The notes under the pieces: model-generated
Told to the model about the DNA's origin: nothing
Database searches by the model: none
Seen by the model: the letters and a program-made list of their open reading frames with translations, nothing else
Program-made: the position numbers and the translations under genes
Shown here: positions 1-11,306 of the stretch, piece after piece
Layout of the letters: every line of letters begins with the position of its first letter
Numbering within the stretch: the stretch's first letter is position 1
Assembly (NCBI GenBank): GCA_932521035.1
Contig: OW051492.1
Span: 3,410,001-3,474,000, forward strand
Direction: 5' to 3'
DNA from: Oscheius dolichura
Lineage: Eukaryota > Nematoda > Chromadorea > Rhabditida > Rhabditidae
Length of the DNA: 64,000 bases

Positions 1-1349
1 GAGACACGTCGGCTGCTTGGATAACCGCAGTCCTGAAAGAAAAAGTATGATATGGAGAAAGCGGAACAAAGGATTAGGGAAATAGTAGCATTTCCGTCTA
101 TTACGCCCCGTTCTCCTCATACTGCTTCTCGTCTTTCAAGTTGATGGCCCGTGATCGTAATCAAAAAGGCTATAGTACCCATCCTTTTGGGGCCAGCGCT
201 TGTGAGCCTCACCAAACAGCTGTAGTGAAAAATGGTACAGAATCTTACGGTATCGACAGGCTAGCGGGCTATTTTTATAATGAAAGCGAATATGGGCGGC
301 CGTTGCTGGCTAAAAGGCGGCGGTACAGTAGTCGTCAACTTTGAAAAGCTGGCAGCATTTCTGTCAATTTGAAGGACGAAAAAAAGAAGATGTAGATGCA
401 AAGATGTAGCAACGAACCATTGTCTTCCGCCTTCCATCGTCCATTTGTCCGACCACGACGCATTCCCCAGCCGACGACGTCGTTCATCCTCCATCCTCCA
501 GCCGCTGTGCCTGAACATCAAAAAACCGAGAGCCCGTCACAAAAAATTGGTTGGGAATGAAATGTATAGAGTATTTTAGCCAAAAAATAGAGCAGTCAGA
601 GTTTCGGTTGCTTCCAGTTTCCCTATTGGTCGTCGTGTCACAGGTGAGCCAAAGACCGTCTTGGTAGACGCTGGACTCGGCCGACCGGGAAACTGGCCAG
701 GACACCTTCTCTGGGAGAAAGGCTGCTTCGAGTGACGGTCTCTCGTCGCTGCCCCATTGGCCGCCACCTACTTATCTAATCCGAAGGAAAAAGAGGCATG
801 GTAGAGTCTATCCCGCCCAACTAACTGGCCGGCACTTTTGGCTAGCAAATAAATAGGAAAAACGACCTGATTGCGACGAGGAGAGAAGACGGCCACCAGT
901 TGGGGACTAAGAAGCGAAACTGACGGGCCTGCCCATCGAACGTTGTCGACGCGCCGTTTTGACAGGTTTTCGACCAGAGGGCTGTCAGAATAACTTCAAG
1001 AAGCAACTACAAGAAATGCTACCGTAACCGGCAATCCTCTCCCTGAAATAATCGGTTTTCAAGTTTTGCTGCTTTGGAATTGTTCCTATGATGGGGAGAT
1101 GGAGACCGGCGCCGTCTAATTCCTGGTTTCTTTCTGTCTAAGAAGCTGACTGCTGGTCCCAGCTTCAGTCAAATTAGAAACAAACGGGAATTGAGAACTT
1201 TGTCAGATGGGTAGTCTGTCTGGGTCGGGGTAGTCAGATGGTAGACAGCCTATGGAAACTAACTCGATAAATATCCCAAAAAAAATATTATTGAAATATT
1301 CATATACCTGTACAAGAGATCAATAAAAAATATAAAGGGACTCTATAGT
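1..1349. other. No recognisable gene
   Basis: No conserved protein, RNA gene or clear repeat is visible in this stretch. The short open frames found here look like chance frames: they lack splice signals and have no protein-like composition. The part next to 1350 should hold the 3' untranslated region of the minus-strand helicase gene. Confidence 0.5.
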
Positions 1350-4300
1350 CTACTCTTCTTCGCTACTACCGCTGTATTCACTAAGCACTGTATCGTTGAC
1401 GTTGAAACCAGAAAGAAGCTCATCGTCATATCCTCCGAATTCGGTATATTTTGCTTTCGGACCGGTGCGAATTCTTTCTCTACGCTCCTTAAATATTCGC
1501 AATAAATTAGAGATATGAGAAAGCATACAAATTCAGATCGCCTCCTCGAAATTTCTCTGTCGAATTCTGCTGAAATTCGTTCTAATGCTATTTCCAGTTT
1601 GCGTTGCATGTAGGCTTGGTTTGAAGCACTTTCATTTAGCGCATTACACATGTTACGCTAAATAAAGTAGAATATTCATTTGCAAACTGGCTTACGATAT
1701 CTCGTTCTTCCAAATTCTGAACGAAAAATAGCTCTTGTGTAGCTGTGCGCCAATTTTTGGCCGCCTTTAGTTCAGCTTCATCTTCTGCTCGACCCTTCTT
1801 CTCGCGAAATTTAATTTCGTTAGTACTGAGCACGGGAAAATATGTACCCCTATAATACGATATACTAGCAACACTAAGACATACGCAATTTTATAAACGT
1901 CTCCTAATCGAGCGCCACATCCCTCAATGGGTAAACGTGGCTTTTCGTCCTTCTTGTAGTAATCTCCTAGATCCTCAATTCTCAATTGGCCAATACAAAA
2001 GACTGATCCCAGGACTTGGTGTTCGTTGTCAACAAACTTAGCACCCTGATATGGATGTTTTTAGCACTGTCAAAAAAATCTTACCTTTTTAACGGCCACA
2101 TTGATACCGAGATTATTCCAAATATTACCATGTTCGCTATCTATGTCGCGAATAGCGCAATAATGTGAACCATCTTTACGAATGTCGTCACTATTACAAA
2201 TTATCTTTTCGCATGTTTTGCAAAGAATGTGATACCTAAAAAGTATGTTCAGAACCATAAACGCTAAAAAAATACTCTTTTCCTTGAAGACGCTTTTCTC
2301 TTTCTTCTTCTTCTCTCTTAAGATGGGCTCTTAGATCAGCTAATCTCTTCTGCACCTCGTCCACCTGCCCAATTTATTTTAATCTAGAAGGCACTTAAAT
2401 ACCTTTGCTTTTATTTGTGAAGGTCCAGCGTTACACATTTGTCGTACGCAACGCTTCATCATATTACCAGTAAGAATTGCTTGATATTCGGTCTCGGCAA
2501 CACCATCATGAAGGCAAATAAATATAGATTTTCCACCACGAGCGCGAACACGTCCTGAACATTAACATTTTTATAGCCGGGAGGCCATAAATTACCAGCT
2601 CTTTGAATCTTAGCTACAGCACTAGAACTTGTATTGTATTTAATAATTAAATTACACGCACTAACATCAATTCCTTCGTCAAGCACGGAGGTAGCCACGA
2701 TAATCTAAGCTATTTAATACTCAAGAAGCGCATGCTGACACCTTGATTTCACCACTGTGAAACTTTGCCAGAGTGCTTCTTTGCTCTTCTGGTGTCATTC
2801 CATCAGATCCCGCTCCTCCTTTCGTACCTAAAACATAGAGGTAGCTATGTAATCTCGACCTACTGGTAACAAAGGCAACAAGATTAGGTGCATTAAGAAG
2901 TCTGCGCTCATTAAGATAGTTCATAAGTCTTTTTGCCATGGATCTTTCAGCAACGAAAATGATGCATCGGGAGTCTGGATTAGCTGCGAAATTTATCGAT
3001 ATTTGCTCCTAAAAAGCTGATAGGTTAAGCTTGCTAATAACATACTTCCAGCTTTGCTACAATAGGTTTATCTTCTCTTAGTCTTGGCTCTTTTTGATAT
3101 GGACCAGTTCTGGCTTCTTCTGCTATAGCTTCAAGAGTATCGTGCTCAGCTATAAAAATATGCTTAAACTGATTAAAATAAGAATTCACCTGTAAAACGA
3201 TTGTAGAAATGATTAGAAACAGATTGCCCGTATATTTCTCTGACATTTCTCATCTCTTTGTCCAAATAATCAAGTGCAAAATAACATGGCATAAGTTCGT
3301 TTAATTGAAGAGCTCGTGCAATTTGCTATAAACGTATAGAAAAGATTTTCATATTGACACTCACAATAAGGTAATCAATTGCAATGAAAAGTTTAAGCTT
3401 TTCTCCTTGGGCAGAAACTAATTTATTTAACTTGTCTCGAAGTCCATTTAGTTGTGCAATAAATTTACTAGGAGAACTATACGTTAATCGAGCTTCTTGC
3501 TTAAAAGAATAACCATAATAAAATAAAATAAAAAAGCTACCGGAGTTAAGAAAAATCCAGCGGCTCGAGTTTCTTTAACCATTCCTTCAAGATCTTTTCG
3601 GATGTCATTTAAAATTTCTCCAATTATCCTCGTGACACATCGTTCAAATTCATTTGTACCAGGCTTATTTTCCTTATAAAATTCTGCAAAAAAATATTCT
3701 TATTCGAAAAACTATACCTTCATCTGGTTTGGAAACTTGCTTTTCTAAGCTGTCACTATGACGGATAACGGTACTAAGAATGTAGCAGTTCGTATTGGCC
3801 ATTAATTTGTAGATTTCATCTAGAGCACCACCCTCATCTGTCGTGTTTTTAGGAAGTGGAGTAGCTGTCAAACCCAAAATCTGACATATGCGAAGTAATT
3901 ATCCAAACCTCATAGAATAAATAAGCTAACTAACCTGTGGGCGAACTTGCGGGTGTGGATAATCAAGAATGTATTGCATGATTTTGTTGTAGACATGAGC
4001 TAAATTACAGTGGTGAACTTCATCGAGAATAAGTAAAGAGATATCGGCCATATAAAGCCGTTCATTTTTCCTCGCTGTGCGCAGCATATTCCTGAACAAA
4101 ATACGATTCAATGTTTTAGGTTCCATACCACAGGATTTCGGGAGTCATCACTACAATATCACTCTTCATAAACTCGTTATGTCTAGCTTCCCCCGTAAAA
4201 TTCATTGCACCATGAAAGCCTTTAATAAGGCGCTTATGTCGAAGATATTCACGAAAACGCCCCTCTTGCTGTTCGACTAAAGGAATCTTCGGCACCAACA

Positions 4301-5748
4301 TAACAACCTGTAATGTAAATATAAAGATTGCTCCCAGCACAAACTCTTGAAGGTAGTCCACTTTTTTCTCTTTTCTCAATGTGTTCTCTAGCTACAAAAA
4401 CAGCGACTTCTGTTTTACCAGCGCCTGTGGGAGCGACAACAATAGTATTTTTTCCTTTGCATGCATGTTCTACCAATTCTTCTTGGTAATCACGAAGTAC
4501 AAGCTCCCGTGGTTCATGATCATAATCAACTAAAATAACATGTATTGGATATTTTTTTCTTAAATTACCGATATCCATGTCTTTACGGTAAGTATTTTGT
4601 TTGCGCAGTTCAAGGACTGGCTGCTCATCCACCACTTCTTCTCTGTGAATATTTCTTTTTGCATCACGAAACGTTTGCAGTTCTTCTTGTTTTTGAGCTA
4701 AAACAATAATAAAACATCGTATGCATGGTTTTAACTTAGGATCAAATCGTATTCTGGCAGCAAATTGTTAAGCGCTGCCATATGACCTCCTTCGACCATC
4801 ACACGTATAATTTCAAAAAACCTAAAAAAATATTTACATAGTTCAAATGAGGTAACCAACATTTCTTCATCGAAAACTTCTACACGAGGCAGCTCTCTTA
4901 AAAAGTATCTAACTTTATGGTCTAAATCGGCATCTGAAATGTTAGACATGATCTCTTTAGCTTTTTTCTTTTACCTGAACTTTTGCAAATAGCAGAAGCG
5001 AAACCTTTTCTCTCCAAATCACTAATCTTGTCAAGATTTTGAAAAGAAACAGCAAGCCTGAAGTGTAAAAAGTTAATCACAAGTTATGCGTATGCAAACC
5101 TGTCTAGATCATCATTTTTGCGGAAGAAAAATTTGAAGAAGGTTTCAACCGACGGCTGATTCTTGGAATAGCCACATAGATGGATAGAGTTCCAAAGAGA
5201 ATGATTCCCTAAAAGAGGGCACGATTTTACGTCATTTTAAAAAGAAAAAAAATTCAAAAACCCAACTATCTTTGATGTATTCGTCAATATAAGCTATACT
5301 CGGTAGATTGAACATAGTTTCATAGAAAAATGTTGAGAAGACCTTTTCATACAGCAGGTTTGCCAAACTGCCGACTTTCTTATCGAGTTCCAATTTGAAC
5401 TGATCTTCTGCTAAAGTATTGCCCTTTCTTAAAATAAAAAATAAAACGTACAGGAAATCTAACCTTTTATTTGCCGGTTTCAAACCAAAATGTTTATCTT
5501 TAGCATATTTTAGAAGGGCAGCGCGACTATCCTCGAAAACTTGGAGAGCATATTGAAACCATGCATCTTTTGTATCTTCCTCTGTAAATGGTACCCCATC
5601 AAAAGCTATATGGAATACCCAAAATTTGTCCTATTTTCTGGCGTAAATCTGCATCTGCGTCAATCAAGTTTCGGATTTCCTTCCAGTACAGACGGAAGTA
5701 TGATGGATATTGAGGGCTGTTCGTATCAATCAATGGTTGTTCTGACAT
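1350..5748 (-). CDS. RIG-I-like / Dicer-related helicase
   Basis: This is a cytosolic double-stranded-RNA-sensing helicase of the RIG-I/MDA5/LGP2 and nematode DRH family. Such proteins act in antiviral RNA interference or antiviral signalling. About twenty exons with introns near 40 nt were followed. Motifs seen in order are motif I APTGAGKTEVAV (about 4410), the DEVH box (ILDEVHHCN, about 4010), motif III GLTATPLPK (about 3870), SDGMTPEEQRSTLAKFHSG and ATSVLDEGIDV of helicase domain 2 (about 2810-2650), and motif VI QRAGRVRARGG (about 2600). The C-terminal RNA-binding domain follows with a CKTC zinc pair (about 2230) and CIGQL (about 2010). An acidic, coiled-coil-like tail of roughly 130 residues ends the protein. 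The N-terminal 330 residues show no clear CARD. The start is the ATG at 5748 (MSEQPLIDT). One frame break lies at 5601-5642. The family call is firm; exon edges are approximate. Confidence 0.9.
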
Positions 5749-6286
5749 CACCTGAAATATTAATTTAGGCGTGTGCTATTCTAAATAACATTTATGAACG
5801 TGCATAGAAGCCCAATATTTTGCGTGAAGAGCAAATGAAAATACAGTACATAATTCAGGAATGGGGAAATATTCAATGTTCCCCGATGAAATATTCAATG
5901 TTCACCAATGAAATATGTAGTGCCGGCAGACAAAATTACACTTTTGAAATCTTCAAAAGGCAGCTTTGAGCGCGAGCGTAGTTACGCAAACAGCAAATTT
6001 TCGACCTAGATTGATAGGTCAACAGACTATATCGAACGACTCGGAAAGCTACGGTGTTCTTATAAGATCGTAAGTTCTCGTCGCTATTGCGAATACTATA
6101 CGAACCGCAACAAACCTAAGTTAATCAACGGTATAGCTTTTTTCCGTATTGGAGGTCAAGCAACCAGGATAAAGAAAACAGTTAGTAACCACGGTGTTAG
6201 ATCGGAAGGCGTTACCGGCCGAAGAACTTGAAAAAATAAAATAAGAACGCACACTCATATCTTATAGAATAATAGAAGAGGTAAGT
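5749..6286. other. Intergenic stretch between helicase and H2A
   Basis: No coding signal is visible. This should contain the promoter region of the minus-strand helicase gene and the 3' end of the H2A gene. It includes the short tandem repeat listed separately. Confidence 0.5.
5866..5916. repeat. 22-bp tandem repeat, about 2.3 copies
   Basis: A 22-bp unit beginning gaaatattcaatgtt occurs at 5866-5887 and 5888-5909, and a third copy is started at 5910-5916. The two full units differ at two positions. It lies about 120 bp upstream of the helicase start codon. Confidence 0.8.
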
Positions 6287-6292
6287 TTTATT
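6287..6292 (-). terminator. Poly(A) signal of the H2A gene
   Basis: AATAAA on the minus strand, about 90 nt past the H2A stop codon. It suggests that this histone mRNA is polyadenylated rather than ended by a histone stem-loop. Confidence 0.6.
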
Positions 6293-6382
6293 GAGATCCG
6301 TAGAAGATACATGGTATTATTGTAAAATTATAAATAAGCTCTAAAGAGAGCTGTTGGATTTTTGGTGCAGGAAGCGGGCAGA

Positions 6383-7013
6383 TTACTCTTCTCCTTTGAC
6401 GGAATCGTCTGCCGATGTCTTCTTAGGCAAGAGAATGGCTTGAATTTGGGGGAGTACTCCTCCTGAAAAAACGATGAGCATTATATCCATCATTTGTGAT
6501 ATCAGCTTGATGAATTTTCTACATTTTGAGGAAAATATAGCCGTAAAAACGCTGAGAAGACGAAGACTAAAGCATACCTTCAGAGATGGTCACGTGTGCC
6601 AGCAACTTGTTCAGTTCATCATCATTTCTGATGGCAAGTTGCAGGTGACGAGGACTGATTCTAAATTGAAATTATACTTCATACATATGAATCTCACCGG
6701 GCTTTCTTGTTATCGCGGGCAGCATTACCAGCCAGTTCAAGAACTTCAGCTGAAAGGTATTCCAAAATGGCAGTCATGTATATGGCAGCTCCAACTAAGA
6801 CTCTTCCGGCAAAATTTCCCTGTAACATAAATAACCAATATAAAAATTAAATCTGACATCACGAAGACGACGGTGGATACGAGCCACGGGAAACGCCAGG
6901 CCAGCTTTGGTAGATTTGGTAACAGCTTTGACTCCAGGCCGTCTTCCGAAACCTTTCTTCAATCCTCCTCCTTTCTTGTTTCCCTTTTTAGAGACTGCAG
7001 ATTTGCCACTCAT
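6383..7013 (-). CDS. Histone H2A-type protein, intron-containing
   Basis: A nucleosome core histone of about 130 residues built from four exons. The frame starts with [17 protein letters not shown] and continues through [74 protein letters not shown] and [15 protein letters not shown], ending in [10 protein letters not shown]. Introns lie near 6857-6819 (39 nt), 6698-6662 (37 nt) and 6580-6466 (about 115 nt). The body matches canonical H2A better than H2A.Z (AARDNKK and [11 protein letters not shown], not the H2A.Z versions). The N-terminal tail is unusual and the R-V-G of the docking strand reads R-V-L-V-G. No SQ(E/D) tail of H2A.X is present. Introns and a poly(A) signal point to replication-independent expression. 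Confidence 0.9.
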
Positions 7014-7420
7014 TGTTTACTTCCTATAAAGAAATGCTGAGCTGGCTGGAACAAAGACGAAGAAATGAAACAGCACAACGTTACCCCCGATCCCCCGCAA
7101 AACATTTTAGGATACTTTCTTCCTTTTCCGCTTTCCCTGATCCCTGAGCTGGGCGCCAAATTCAAATGTATACGGTTCAATGTAAAACTGAGGTAGCCGA
7201 AGGGTTAGTTGGAGTACAGGAGACTACGCTAGGTATCTCCATCACCGATCGAGGCAGAGAATAAAGAATAAAGAGAGATCCGCCCGATCAACCAACCGGT
7301 GAATAAATAAAATATGGGTACTATTTATTCACATCTCGAACTTATATTGATAAAAAAAAATACACATCTTCAAAAACGATGGTGGGGGATCGTATGCAAA
7401 GAGAAGAAAACAATTGAGGG
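7014..7420. other. Intergenic, H2A upstream region
   Basis: No coding signal is seen. The stretch next to 7014 should hold the H2A promoter. No clear element is recognisable apart from the inverted-repeat element that follows. Confidence 0.4.
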
Positions 7421-7778
7421 CGCTGTTCTAGAGCAGCCGTCCGATAGAAATATAACCGTCCGAAAAATATTATAACCGTCCCAAAAGAAAAAATAGCCGT
7501 CCCAACCGAAAATTCTCGAACAGATTGGAGTCATACAAATGCTTCATCTTGTTCCGGGAGCTCCAGGTCGGAGGCAGAACCCAAAAAATTGAAGAAAAAT
7601 TCGTATAAATTGGAAAAATCAAGCAGTTTTCACTCCGCGAAAACCCCTTTGGGACGGTTATAATTTTTTTTCGGACGGCTATTGTTTCTTGGGACGGGTG
7701 GCTTTTTCACGGGACGGCTTTTGCGTTTTCGGACGGTTATATTTTTTTTTTCTATGGGACGGCTGCTCTAGAACAGCG
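7421..7778. mobile_element. MITE-like / foldback element with 22-bp terminal inverted repeats
   Basis: The two ends are a perfect 22-bp inverted repeat: CGCTGTTCTAGAGCAGCCGT plus CC at 7421-7442, and its reverse complement at 7757-7778. Inside both ends the hexamer CCGTCC (GGACGG on the right) recurs about every 20 bp, at least four times per side, in A/T-rich spacing. This resembles subterminal repeats of non-autonomous DNA transposons. The middle has no open frame of note, so no transposase is encoded. No clear target-site duplication is seen (aattgaggg on the left, atcttctag on the right). Confidence 0.75.
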
Positions 7779-7837
7779 ATCTTCTAGGTTTCGGGTGGAC
7801 CACCACTCCCGTCGAATGCAATATCTCGCAAGGATCA

Positions 7838-7868
<31 letters not shown>

Positions 7869-7880
7869 TCTCTCTCTCTC
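7838..7880. repeat. 29-nt poly-C run followed by (TC)n
   Basis: An unbroken run of 29 C at 7838-7866 is followed by alternating TC to about 7880. It is a microsatellite lying 60 bp from the right end of the inverted-repeat element. Its true length may be inexact because of homopolymer error. Confidence 0.9.
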
Positions 7881-8141
7881 ACTCTCTGCCCAAGGTAAAC
7901 TACAGTTAGGTGTGATGGCCCCTTGGATCCCCTTGTCCAAGAGGCGGCGTGTTCCCTTCAATGCCGCCTGCCCCACCTGCCCTAGGGATTAATTTCCATA
8001 GTAAAATGCCCGCTGTCTATTGGTAATCCATAAAGAGAAGAAGAATATTCATTACATAGGGAAAAGGATCCGAAAAGCATAAAAAAGGAGAAGAACCCAT
8101 GGTTCATAGAGGTCCCTGAGGGATTCACCGAATAAAAAAGC

Positions 8142-8275
8142 AAATCTGACACATAAGAGGGGAGAGGCGGTTCACTAGGTGACGGGGTAAGGCAATTTCT
8201 GTCCCAGACATTTCTATACACGGGGGGCTCAGGGTCTTCCGGGGGGAAGACGGTGACTACGGCAGACAATACTCT
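8142..8275 (-). CDS. Possible proline-rich exon
   Basis: A minus-strand frame reads SAVVTVFPPEDPEPPVYRN, then a proline/serine stretch, between a possible acceptor (ctgttag, about 8277) and a possible donor (gtgtcag, about 8141). There is no ATG in this frame. The composition resembles the cytosolic or luminal ends of small membrane proteins, but nothing ties it to a gene. Treat it as a weak candidate. Confidence 0.25.
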
Positions 8276-8697
8276 CTAACAGTTTCTAATTTCTAATCTA
8301 ACAGAGGGGCTATAACTATGAAATGTGTGAATATGAGGGCAGCTATAATTACAGCAAGTGTACACGGGGAGGGGGAGGTCATTTCTTCGGGGAATACTTG
8401 GGGCAGACCGGGGTTTGCAGCTCGTTTGTCAACTGGTACTTCTCGCTTTCCATACCCACGTTATCCTGAAAATATCCTCATTCAATAATTCACTTTTTTG
8501 GTTAAAATTGAAACAATAATCCCCAGCCGGCCGCCTCCATGGGATGACTGCCCTCCCCTGTGCCTGTCCCTTCTAATTTTCCCATAACACCACTTAGAGG
8601 GCACTCCGGCCGGAGAGCGTTCACGAGCATAGTATAGCGGGGATCCCAGTAAAGACGAGTCAGTTGGCCTTCCTCTTTCATCCTCTCCTCCTACTAG
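8276..8697. other. Unassigned
   Basis: No gene could be fixed here. If the plus-strand membrane exon that follows is real, its first exon should lie in this stretch. Confidence 0.3.
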
Positions 8698-8970
8698 TCT
8701 GCCAGCTCGTCCTCCTCCTTCTGCAGGCTTCTCTTCCACCATCTCCGCCCGTCGGCCCCCAGCTACTTCCTCGTCCTGCTCAAACAGATTTTCGACAAGG
8801 ATCTTCTCTTCATCGTTATTGGCCTCGCCAGCCAGCCTGTCCTCCTCCTCCTCCTTGCTGTGTGCCTCCTCGTCCTCGTATATTCTCTGTTCAGGACGAG
8901 CTTCTCCAGTCTTCAGGTAATTGTCATCGAGGTTTCATGGCCATCGGAATTGGATGGCTCTTCTGATTGA
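8698..8970 (+). CDS. Possible single-pass membrane protein, 3' exon
   Basis: After a possible acceptor (ctactag, ending 8697) an open frame of 90 codons runs to a TGA at 8968. It reads FCRLLFHHLRPSAPSYFLV, then KQIFDKDLLFIVIGLASQPV and a strongly hydrophobic stretch VLLLLLAVCLLVLVYSLF, ending in the acidic tail SWPSELDGSSD. One transmembrane helix is therefore predicted. No first exon with an ATG was found. The gene would converge on the Atos gene, with only 34 bp between the two stop codons. The family is not recognised. Confidence 0.35.
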   Translation, partial: SASSSSSFCRLLFHHLRPSAPSYFLVLLKQIFDKDLLFIVIGLASQPVLLLLLAVCLLVLVYSLFRTSFSSLQVIVIEVSWPSELDGSSD

Positions 8971-9004
8971 TGTGGGGCCTGGACCGGGGCCGCTGCTCCA
9001 ACCC

Positions 9005-11079
9005 CTAATCCATTCGGGGAGAACAGCCGTGGCTCATCGGATTGTGGCCTCTTCTTTTGATGTTCCCTTTTCCCCGGTCAGAACCCACCGTTTTCTTTTT
9101 CTCTACGAGAGAACAGACCTTTAACTGGATGTTCAACCCGCTGAGGCTGCTGTTCTGTGAGAAGAGTACCCGTATTTCCGTGTGGAGGTAGACTCGATTG
9201 GAACGGTCCGTTGCTAGTCTAAATTTCTCTTTTACCGTCTAATTCTCTCTCTCCAAAATACCTAAAATGGATCAGATACTGTAGATGTTTCTCGCTGCCC
9301 GAGTCCAAGAAGTTCCTCTGCCGGAGGAAGGTGGTCGAGGAAGGCGGCATGTCGGCCACGTCGTAGGGGACCAAGAAGAGCTTGACCACCGTTCCCTGGG
9401 GATTGAACACCGTCTAAAAGGAGGAGATTAGCTTGATTAAGATGGGGGAGGACAGACCGTTTGGAGCATTCCCTGTCTCGGTATACGGTAGCCCTTCTTT
9501 CCACAGGAGGACAAGGAGCAGGTACCCTACAAAGAATCTTGTGATACTTTCATTGGGTGTAAATTACCAGACTGGGGAGGGGATCGTGTTCATTCTCGTC
9601 GAAGATGAAAACCTTCATGGGTAGGGTACTGTGGGCTGGGGAGAAGGAGCCGGAGGCCGCTGAAACACGTCTCTTTTAGGACAGTCGGGGAGGAGAGTAC
9701 AATCTCTGCCGAGACGATACGGGTGTGGGGGAAGCGCATCTCGAAGGAGGACTAACCTATCTGCAGCCGGTAGCCCTCGAGCTGTTTGACCGGTTCCAGC
9801 CGGTCCTTGAGGGCGCTCTCCTCAAAACTCCCGAGTAATCCTTGTGATTTCTTGAGATCTGTCACATCACCGGCTGAGAAACTAAAAACACCGGCTTATT
9901 ATCCCTTATTTAATCTCAGAAAAAGGTTAAAAGCGACCCTGTCCAACGAAACTCACTTTCGCTGTCGCGAAAGCGGAGCGGGGCTGGAGTGGGAGGGCAG
10001 GCCGGTCGCCTGCAATGGACAAGAAGCGTGGAGAGCCCAGTCGGCCACAAATACCTTATTGAATAGCAGCAGAGAGCCGCTTTTGGTCCGTTGACGACCT
10101 CGGGAAGCGGCCAGGGGCTCTTTCTCGTTCTCTTCTGGCTTTTGAATCTGAAATTCTTACTTTGATTGCCCCAGGAGGAAGGAATACCGTCTTCTTCAAG
10201 TTGATAGTCTCCTCGATGGCGGGAACCTTGGTCTTCGGCTCGCCTGTGGGAGAACAAGGCGGCAGTTTGTGCTTTAACCTATAACCAGCTCACATTCTTC
10301 TCTTCTCTTAACTATCCCACCTATTGATCTCTTCAGCATAGTCCTGAGATGACAGAGACTCTTCCGGGCTCTCCGTAGGGCTGGGAAGCAGCCAGAGATC
10401 ATTGGTGATATTCTCTAACGAGAGGCAAAATCCTATTGGAATTTGAATCTTGTCCTTCTTCAAGTATTCCAAAGATACGGCTAAAACATTATCCCTATCC
10501 AATTTGCACAACGGAAAATTATGTACATCCATCTCCTTCGGGGAATTACCCGTAGACAGTCTGAATTTCTTTTGTTGCTTCCAATTGGGGATATTTGATG
10601 CACCTATAGGTACAAACTACACTGGGAGGTAGTTGATTTTCGGTGAGAAAGGCATTTAATTGGGAGAAGTGAAGATGCGACCTGATAGCATTGAGCAAGA
10701 AGAGAGATGCTATGCCCTGAAGTGTCTTCTCTTTTAACTTGATAATTGGAATACGGTACCTCTTGGTTGAACGGCTTTGGCTTCTGTTGTAGGGTCCAAG
10801 ACTCGACTACGACGGCTCGACTGCAGTTGGCTCCACAGCTAGCGTGAGCCAACAAACACTGCAAACATTTCGCGTTAAAATGGATCCTCTTGTTTGGGGG
10901 AGAGCCTTTGTTAGCTTTGTCTTATATAAAACACATGCTAAAGGGTTCTTCTCTTTTGCGTCACAACTCACCTCTATTGTTATTCTGTTATTGTTTTCCA
11001 AGGGGCTGATCTTCTCTGTGGAGCCGCGAGCAGCTCCAATTAGAGAGCAGATCACCTCCGTCAATGAACCCGTCGTCAT
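9005..11079 (-). CDS. Atos (FAM214/atossa) family protein
   Basis: Homologue of Drosophila atossa and vertebrate ATOSA/ATOSB (FAM214A/B), nuclear transcription regulators. The conserved C-terminal half was read through six exons: LLGSFEESALKDRLEPVK, ASGSFSPAHSTLPMKVFIFD, KKGYRIPRQGMLQTT, FNPQGTVVKLFLVPYDVADM, TTFLRQRNFL, LQYLIHFR and NRVYLHTEIRVLFSQ. These match the family blocks in order. Upstream exons carry RAVVVESWTLQQ and a region rich in Ser/Glu. The start chosen is the ATG at 11079 (MTTGSLTEVICS), the first ATG in frame; further 5' exons are possible. Introns are mostly 40-60 nt. The gene lies 228 bp downstream of the L19 gene on the same strand. Confidence 0.9.
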
Positions 11080-11306
11080 CTTGGAACCCCCTTTCGCTAA
11101 AGTGGCAGCATATTTTGGCAATGATTATCTGAAGTTTCCTGGAAAACTAACAACAGCAACAGGAAAAGATAATCAGGGCTAATAATAACCACTTGAAGGT
11201 CAAGATAAATGAAAGTAAACCAATGCACTTCATAACAATCTATATAACAGTAACAAAACTGGGTGAGAACCATCAAATCCTATAGAAAAATACGGGTCGG
11301 AAACGA

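Noticed and set aside
6383-7013. H2A.Z assignment of the histone
   Set aside because: The diagnostic H2A.Z segments after the second helix and in the acidic patch are absent. The sequence follows canonical H2A there.
10150-10200. A 13-nt intron (GTAAGAATTTCAG) in the Atos gene
   Set aside because: The frame is also restored by a canonical 40-nt intron that starts 27 nt upstream (gtattcc) and uses the same acceptor, which is the usual size here.
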